Position numbers and translations under genes: made by a program. A stretch of 34,494 nucleotides of DNA from Candidatus Sysuiplasma superficiale (lineage in GTDB: Archaea; Thermoplasmatota; Thermoplasmata; Sysuiplasmatales; Sysuiplasmataceae): assembly GCA_019720975.1 (NCBI GenBank), contig JAGVSJ010000016.1, forward strand, positions 1 to 34,494, in the 5' to 3' direction. Under the pieces are notes generated by a model that worked only from the letters and a program-made list of their open reading frames with translations, made no database searches and was not told the DNA's origin. Shown piece after piece: positions 29,231 to 34,494 of the stretch. Position 1 is the first letter of the stretch; each line of letters opens with the position of its first letter.

Positions 29231-31725
29231 CCCCCGCCCGCAGGGTCAAGCGTTATTACTGAAAGTACCTGATTTTTGGGAATTGAGGATGCGGATGGAT
29301 AAAAGATGAGCGGCAGATAGGTTCCGTCTATCCAGTCCTTTATGTAGCTGGAATACTGCTGACTCGCAGGATTCTCGCTCTGCCCGCCGGGGTATATGCC
29401 GTAAGAACCGGACACATTGCCCATGTTCACCGCCATTTCCCAGCTCTGACCGCCTGTGGGGTAATTGTCCGGCCCGACTCCGGAGGCATCGTTGGGTGTG
29501 TTGAAATCCCCTCCCTTGGGTATCGGACCGACGTTGAATTCGCTCAGCCCGAAGAGGTTTGGGAAGAGAAAGCCGTAGAAGTGGCCCCAGGTGTAGTTCC
29601 CGGCAGGATAGCTTGACTCGAGGTACTGCATTGCTTCAATCACCGAACTGGTTACAAGGCTCGCCATGCTCCTGTTGGAGAACGGTGCCGCGGTGCCGTC
29701 CAGTATGAGCGAAAGGAGAACATCCTCCATAGACGCGGAGCCTGTGGTCCCCGGAAGGCTGCCGCCCATGCCGGAAGGTATTCCCAGGGTGCTGTTGTAG
29801 GCAAACCAGCCATGTGCTCCCAGAAACGGAAGGAAGGTGTTGTTGAACAGATCCTCGTAGGTGAAAAACCAGACGGAGGCTGCAAGGGAGTTTGTTGTCA
29901 TGTTATAATTCCAGCCTGAAAGCAGGGAGTAGGCCTTCTCCGCCATCGGGTTTGTGCTCCCGCTGATGTATGCCAGTATGTGCGGCACAGCTGCCTGCGC
30001 CTCGTAATCGGTATAATTGGTACTCTGGAAGCCGATGATGCCGCTTAACGATACCACCGGGTGCTCCTCCAGGAAGTTCACCTCCATCTGCGCCCTGTAG
30101 CCGTCAGAAAAGCTGTTTGTCATGCCGAACCAGTACGGATAGGCGGGGCCGACCTGCCGCTGGTTGGAACTCACGATAAACCCCTGCGGCGGATTCACAA
30201 CCTGTGGCACCATTGAGTACGGTATGGAGCCTGAGATGTATTCGCTTCCGTTGCCCGGCATTATGGCAGCAGGGTTGTAGGTATCCCCGGAAAACACCGG
30301 ATAGAAGGCGGGGGAGATGTCCGCGATCACTGTCCTGCTGGCAAAGGCGAAGTTCTGGTACGGTGCCTTCCAGATGGAGAGGTCACTCCTGAACCCGGTC
30401 CAGTTGGAGGCGTAATTGATCTCGAGAAGAGCGCCGATCTCGTTGCTCACCATGTTTCCCATCCAGTCCATCACTATCGCTGTGCTGCCGCTCCGGACCA
30501 TGACCGGTCCCAGGTTTGTCCAGTTGACCTCGAATCCGTTGATCCTGTACTCTGTCACTGGATAAAGTGTGCCGTTCCATTCGTAATCGCTGCCCGCGAT
30601 ATGCTGGACGAAGAAGAAGGTCCCGTCGGCTATGGCCTGAGTGTCGGTCAGAGTCCAGGCTATGTTCCTGTTGAAACCTATTATGACCGCGGGTGCGCCG
30701 GGGAGCACCACACCGTAGACGTCGAGACCCGGTGCGACGAGCTGGACCTGGAACCATATGGCCGGAAGGGAGAAACCAAGTACCGGGCCGCCCATAAGTA
30801 TGGGATAACCAGTCGCTGTCCTATTGCCGGCGACGACAATTTCATTGCTGTGGTCACTCACGGGAAGGGGGAAGTAGATTGGCGGATCGTTGCTGAACTG
30901 CCGCAGAAGCGAATTCGCGAGTGAAATCACCGTGGAGTTCACTGGATATGTGTTGTGCGAAATACCGAGAATCCTTCCATTTTGTGCACCGCCGTATCCG
31001 CCATAGTAGTATTTCTGGACAGGAGAGAATGTGGGAAACAGATCATAGGTGTAGTTGCCGAGCAGGTTGTGGATTATGGTCATCTTGAGCCCCTCAGTCC
31101 CGAATTCAAGCTGCTGCGTCATTATCTCCTGAACGGCGTAGGAGTACACGGGCGTCCAGTAATACGGCTCCACACCCAGCAGCTTGAAAAGCACGGGAGT
31201 CAGGTGGTCAGCCTCGGAGAGGTTGATGTAGGCGTTTATGCCGGCGGCATATTCCGTGAGGGCCTCTCTGGTGAGCATATCAGTGGAGTTCACGGATGCG
31301 TTGTCAACAACGCTCTTCCAGTCCTTCTCTGCTGTTATGGGGGCACCCGTCAGTGTCTGGAAGCGATCGTAGTTCTGATAGGAACTGCCGAAGAAACGTG
31401 CCATCTGTCCCATGCCCTCCAGTCCGAAAACCTCGATCTGCTCGAGCCGTTCCTTTGCCTGCACGAAGCCGAGGGCGAAGTAAAGGCTCTGGACGTCAGG
31501 CGCATAGAAGTGGTATACGCCGTAAGCGTCCTGCACAACAGTCACCTTTCCGGCCAGGCGGGGCAATGAAAATGTTTCGTTTCCGATCACAAGATTTCTC
31601 GCATTCTGGACTACCCCTGTTGCCGGATTCAGCACAGAAAGCAACGGGGTGAACGTCCCCATCAGGAATACCATGACTGTGATAAGGACAGCCAGTACGG
31701 GAGGAACGACCGCCTTCTTTTTCAT
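29227..31725 (-). CDS. Penicillin acylase family (Ntn-hydrolase) protein, exported
   Basis: 832 residues with an N-terminal hydrophobic signal/anchor (VVPPVLAVLITVMVFLMGTF). The family normally cleaves itself into two chains and uses the new N-terminal Ser of the beta chain. That site is SDHSNEIVVAGNRTATG, with Ser293 close to the position (about 290) known for E. coli penicillin G acylase. FALGFVQAKERLEQIEVFGL is the conserved alpha-chain start, FSLPAIWFQVQLVAPGLDVY and GFNRNIAWTLTDTQA the beta-chain core, and VSSNQRQVGPAYPYWF the region with the catalytic Asn. The natural substrate is unknown: amides of fatty acids, N-acyl amino acids or acyl-homoserine lactones are all used in the family. 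TATA-like GTTAAGTAATT lies about 26 bases before ATG 31725. Confidence 0.9.
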   Translation of the reverse strand: MKKKAVVPPVLAVLITVMVFLMGTFTPLLSVLNPATGVVQNARNLVIGNETFSLPRLAGKVTVVQDAYGVYHFYAPDVQSLYFALGFVQAKERLEQIEVFGLEGMGQMARFFGSSYQNYDRFQTLTGAPITAEKDWKSVVDNASVNSTDMLTREALTEYAAGINAYINLSEADHLTPVLFKLLGVEPYYWTPVYSYAVQEIMTQQLEFGTEGLKMTIIHNLLGNYTYDLFPTFSPVQKYYYGGYGGAQNGRILGISHNTYPVNSTVISLANSLLRQFSNDPPIYFPLPVSDHSNEIVVAGNRTATGYPILMGGPVLGFSLPAIWFQVQLVAPGLDVYGVVLPGAPAVIIGFNRNIAWTLTDTQAIADGTFFFVQHIAGSDYEWNGTLYPVTEYRINGFEVNWTNLGPVMVRSGSTAIVMDWMGNMVSNEIGALLEINYASNWTGFRSDLSIWKAPYQNFAFASRTVIADISPAFYPVFSGDTYNPAAIMPGNGSEYISGSIPYSMVPQVVNPPQGFIVSSNQRQVGPAYPYWFGMTNSFSDGYRAQMEVNFLEEHPVVSLSGIIGFQSTNYTDYEAQAAVPHILAYISGSTNPMAEKAYSLLSGWNYNMTTNSLAASVWFFTYEDLFNNTFLPFLGAHGWFAYNSTLGIPSGMGGSLPGTTGSASMEDVLLSLILDGTAAPFSNRSMASLVTSSVIEAMQYLESSYPAGNYTWGHFYGFLFPNLFGLSEFNVGPIPKGGDFNTPNDASGVGPDNYPTGGQSWEMAVNMGNVSGSYGIYPGGQSENPASQQYSSYIKDWIDGTYLPLIFYPSASSIPKNQVLSVITLDPAGGG

Positions 31726-31739
31726 TCAATAACGAAATT

Positions 31740-32253
31740 GAATCAAATTACTTAACGGTTGTTCGGGCAGCGGGAATGGGAAGGGTCATCCATCTGACGG
31801 GCATATTCAGCAGATGGTGCGGTGTGCCCCTGGAGATGGCGGCTCTCTGTATCCATTCAGCATAGTCACTTTCGTATCCCCTGCAGTCACGCCCGCAGAC
31901 GGATTGTGCCGGTACCGTTCCCTGTGCTTCGGAAGCAGGAACTCGAATTCGCGGCAGAAACTGTCAACCTGACTGTTCGTTAGCACGAGGCGCAGCATAC
32001 ATATTACACCCCGGAATGAGAATAATCGGTGTTTGCAACGGAAGGCTGTGGGCAGGGGAGGACATGCTGGTCCCCATAGAGAAAGAGGTAACGGGTTCCG
32101 GTCGAACACAAAGATTGACTGTCCCGGTGAATATTTTGGGAAGAGGGTCTATCCTGTGGTCTGTGACTGCCGGAAAATCAGGGAATTTTGTCCCGCGCCC
32201 AGGTGCATCAATTAATATTGAATGATTTATGACATTCCGGGAAGTGCTCATCC
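31740..32253. other. Intergenic region between acylase and GT-like gene
   Basis: It holds the divergent promoters. On the minus strand, 31748-31963 is open for 71 codons and reads protein-like (GYESDYAEWIQRAAISRGTP, then LLNMPVRWMTLPIPA), but it has no start codon after the preceding TGA and may be a gene remnant. On the plus strand, a 69-codon frame at 32016-32225 has no recognisable features. A TATA-like ATTTATG at about 32225-32231 sits 26 bases before ATG 32254. Confidence 0.4.
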
Positions 32254-34494
32254 ATGTCAGAAGAAGAAACGATTCTCTACCCCCCGCGGGCTGCGGGCAA
32301 CCTGCTGAAGCGGCTTGCGTACATAGCACTGTCAGTTTCTTTCATCTCTGTTTCCACGACCCTGTGGACTGACGCAGGCTACCTCAACATACCTGTGCTG
32401 ACCTTGGTCTGGGCCCTTCTCCTTGCCTCGGGTCTGCTTCTGATTGCCGCAACGGCGATCAAGCCGCTCAGGCCCAACAGAAGAATAGACCGGATTTTCA
32501 GGAGAAAGGATATTGTCGGAAAGATACTGAATAAATTTTCCTTCGTTGCTCTTGCGCTGTTCTTCATCTCTACCGCAGAAAGCCTGGCAGGCACCGGTGT
32601 TCACGGATTTGTGATGGCTGTATCCGAATCGGCGCTGGTTGTGGTCGCGATTGCGCTGCTGCTTGTTTCACTTTCAGTGAAGAGCGGCAGCAGGCAGATG
32701 GAAAATTTGTATCTGGTGCTGCTGCTTGCCGGAGTCGCATTTCTATTCGCGGGGATTGTCAGCGTCCTGCCTCAATTCGGCACGGACGAGATAGCGATAG
32801 AAACTTACGCTGCATATCTGACCCTCCACGGAATTGACCCTTATATCAACAGAAACATGGCAGGTGTCTTCTCCTTCTACCACGTGCCTTTTTACTACCT
32901 GACTCCTGTACTCACCGGGGGTTTTGTCCACAACCTGAACTACCCGGGCCTTTCAGTGATCCTGATGATGCCTGCGATCACAGGGTGGATACACAGCAAT
33001 TACGTGCTCGTATTCTTCAACCTGGCATCATATCCGCTGCTCTTCTACTACTACAGAAGGAAGAATTTCACACTGATCTTCCCGTATGCTGTCCTCATTC
33101 TCTTCCTGAACTACAACTGGATATACTACACTGCGGGAGGACTCACCGAGATAATATGGCTGTTTTTCCTGGCGGCATCCTATGTGTGCAGGAACAGGCC
33201 CCTGATGAGCGGTATGCTGTACGGGCTGAGCCTTTCCAGCAAACAGACAGCCGCGGCGGTTCTGCCGTTCTATCTCTATTTTATCTATATGGAGTACGAG
33301 GGCAGCGGAAGAAAGTTCATGCAGTTCATACTTGCCGGCGTGATGTCATTCATAGCAACCAATCTGCCGTTCGCAATTATGGGAGCCGGTCAATGGTTCT
33401 TCAACATTGCGGGGGTGGCCGGGCAGCCTATCATCGGTATTGGGCTGGGACCTTCCATACTCAGTTTTGCAGGTTTCCTTCCTCTCAACCGCATTGTCTT
33501 CTATGCGCTGCCTGTCATTCTGACTCTCGGGCTGCTGATAATCTACATCGGGCATTACAGCTCGATGAAATACACCCTTTTTGCCTTCCCTGCGATTGCA
33601 TTCACCTTCTACTATCGTCTCCTCCTCAATTATCTCGTATACTGGCCGTTTCTCATCCTTCTCCTTCTTCCTGATCTGATGGAAGCCGTGCGCTCTCTTC
33701 CTCCCGCTCCTGAGAGAGCCGGACTGTCCTTTCCGCGCTTCAGTCCAGCTGAGATGCTGACGGAGAGAAAGATTGGCGTGGCGGCGGTCCTCTTCATACT
33801 GATAGGGAGCGGAATGGCGGCAGGATATGGATATGCGGTCGCCCAGCACAACCCGCTGAGAATAACAGGAATAGATTCCTACGGCGATCCGTTCAACATA
33901 CCTGGAGAGATAACATCGATGAACGTCACAGTGAGCTATAGCCCTTCGGCTTCAATGGAGAAGGAAATCCCCGTCTATTTCAGAATACTGATCAACGGCG
34001 CGGTTGTCAGCGCAAACGGTATGCTGTGGAGTGCGAAGAATCCTGTCATCAGGCAGGGAAACACGACACTGACAATAATACCCGATACGAGGATAGACTA
34101 TGTGCCGATGAGGACTTCGTTCAGGCTGATAGCCTATTACGGTAACCTCCAGGCGGTGTATGAATCGGCAGGGGCATACATATCCGGCATAATCCCCATA
34201 TACAATCCCCTGATGCTCAAGGCATCCTATTTCAACACAAGCCTGCCGATAGGCTGGTACAGGGAGGGGAAGGGGGCAGGACTGAAAGAGCTGGCCTACG
34301 TCCCGGGGCAGATGGAGCTGGGCATCAAATCCGGTGGCGGGGACACAGGCTTCCAGGATATCAAGCTGATAAACAAGGGAATAAACATGGCATACCTTGC
34401 AATCGAAGGTTATTCTATCAACTATTCAATCCGCATTTCATCATCAGGGAACTCAACCGGCACTCACCTGTCGGCCTCCGGCAGGCTTGTTTCC
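32254..34494 (+). CDS. Large multi-pass membrane protein, GT-C glycosyltransferase-like (partial at window end)
   Basis: 747 codons are visible, with no stop before the window edge. The first 550 or so residues hold about a dozen transmembrane helices. After the second pair comes the loop FGTDEIAIETYAAYLTLHGI followed by DPYINRNMAG, a layout (acidic residue in the first outer loop, then G-x-x-PY) typical of GT-C glycosyltransferases and related ArnT/PMT-like archaeal proteins that use lipid-linked sugars. YGLSLSSKQTAAAVLPFYLY is another recurrent block. The region after the last helix (from about residue 555) is an extracytoplasmic beta-rich domain with N-glycosylation-type sites. Role: probable cell-surface glycosylation. 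ATG 32254 fits the TATA spacing for leaderless transcription. Confidence 0.75.
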   Translation, partial: MSEEETILYPPRAAGNLLKRLAYIALSVSFISVSTTLWTDAGYLNIPVLTLVWALLLASGLLLIAATAIKPLRPNRRIDRIFRRKDIVGKILNKFSFVALALFFISTAESLAGTGVHGFVMAVSESALVVVAIALLLVSLSVKSGSRQMENLYLVLLLAGVAFLFAGIVSVLPQFGTDEIAIETYAAYLTLHGIDPYINRNMAGVFSFYHVPFYYLTPVLTGGFVHNLNYPGLSVILMMPAITGWIHSNYVLVFFNLASYPLLFYYYRRKNFTLIFPYAVLILFLNYNWIYYTAGGLTEIIWLFFLAASYVCRNRPLMSGMLYGLSLSSKQTAAAVLPFYLYFIYMEYEGSGRKFMQFILAGVMSFIATNLPFAIMGAGQWFFNIAGVAGQPIIGIGLGPSILSFAGFLPLNRIVFYALPVILTLGLLIIYIGHYSSMKYTLFAFPAIAFTFYYRLLLNYLVYWPFLILLLLPDLMEAVRSLPPAPERAGLSFPRFSPAEMLTERKIGVAAVLFILIGSGMAAGYGYAVAQHNPLRITGIDSYGDPFNIPGEITSMNVTVSYSPSASMEKEIPVYFRILINGAVVSANGMLWSAKNPVIRQGNTTLTIIPDTRIDYVPMRTSFRLIAYYGNLQAVYESAGAYISGIIPIYNPLMLKASYFNTSLPIGWYREGKGAGLKELAYVPGQMELGIKSGGGDTGFQDIKLINKGINMAYLAIEGYSINYSIRISSSGNSTGTHLSASGRLVS

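Noticed and set aside
30955-31569. 204-codon plus-strand ORF opposite the penicillin acylase
   Set aside because: Antisense shadow of a clearly conserved enzyme; no promoter or domain.
32016-32225. 69-codon plus-strand ORF before the GT-like gene
   Set aside because: No ribosome-binding site, correctly spaced promoter or family features; the sequence also carries the promoter of the downstream gene.
32985-33674. 229-codon plus-strand ORF inside the GT-like gene
   Set aside because: Alternative frame of the long membrane protein, which is open for the full 747 codons and has the expected helices.

Overview
The window looks like a chromosomal segment of an uncultured Thermoplasmata-type archaeon (phylum Thermoplasmatota) of moderate GC content. 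This rests on content rather than a marker gene: a zinc-dependent glucose dehydrogenase and an intracellular GH15 enzyme of the kind found in Thermoplasmatales, a multi-GAF/PAS/DUF835 sensor, an Lrp-type regulator, a membrane-linked Cas4-like nuclease, and many genes with a TATA-like box about 24-28 bases before the start codon, which implies leaderless mRNAs. No rRNA, tRNA or CRISPR array was seen.

Layout. 1-1.6 kb is mobile-element debris: an IS630-like fragment, an IS256-family element with a doubly frameshifted transposase, and a ribbon-helix-helix antitoxin-like ORF cut by the IS end. 1.7-6.2 kb (minus) is a sugar operon, glucose dehydrogenase > GH15 glucosidase > cyclase-family metal hydrolase, joined by ATGA overlaps and preceded by two small coiled-coil genes. 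6.4-13.9 kb is metabolic: OsmC, cupin, an SDR lacking the catalytic Tyr, an APC permease with no AUG start, a second cyclase-family hydrolase, a PuuE-type deacetylase, a PLP aminotransferase and an aldo/keto reductase. 14.5-17.7 kb is the branched-chain amino-acid operon ilvB-ilvN-ilvC, ending in a hairpin/T-run terminator. 17.8-21.6 kb holds a second atypical SDR, a small zinc-ribbon protein, a Cas4-like nuclease split into two overlapping ORFs, a saccharopine-dehydrogenase-like protein and an unknown protein. 21.8-25.9 kb is the 1363-residue sensor. 26-27.5 kb has a zinc-ribbon protein, two membrane-protein ORFs and the Lrp regulator. 28-28.8 kb is a decayed, structured intergenic stretch. 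28.8-31.7 kb is a penicillin-acylase-family hydrolase with a small membrane partner. The window ends inside a large GT-C-like membrane protein.

The most interesting signal is upstream of ilvB. A TATA box predicts transcription starting at a 24-codon ORF whose last 12 residues include seven Val/Leu/Ile. Its stop codon lies in the 5' arm of a 14-bp hairpin whose 3' arm runs into the ilvB ribosome-binding site. This has the architecture of translational attenuation by branched-chain amino-acid supply, and I know of no described archaeal example. The second is the split membrane Cas4-like protein, whose four presumed Fe-S cysteines lie on two different polypeptides.
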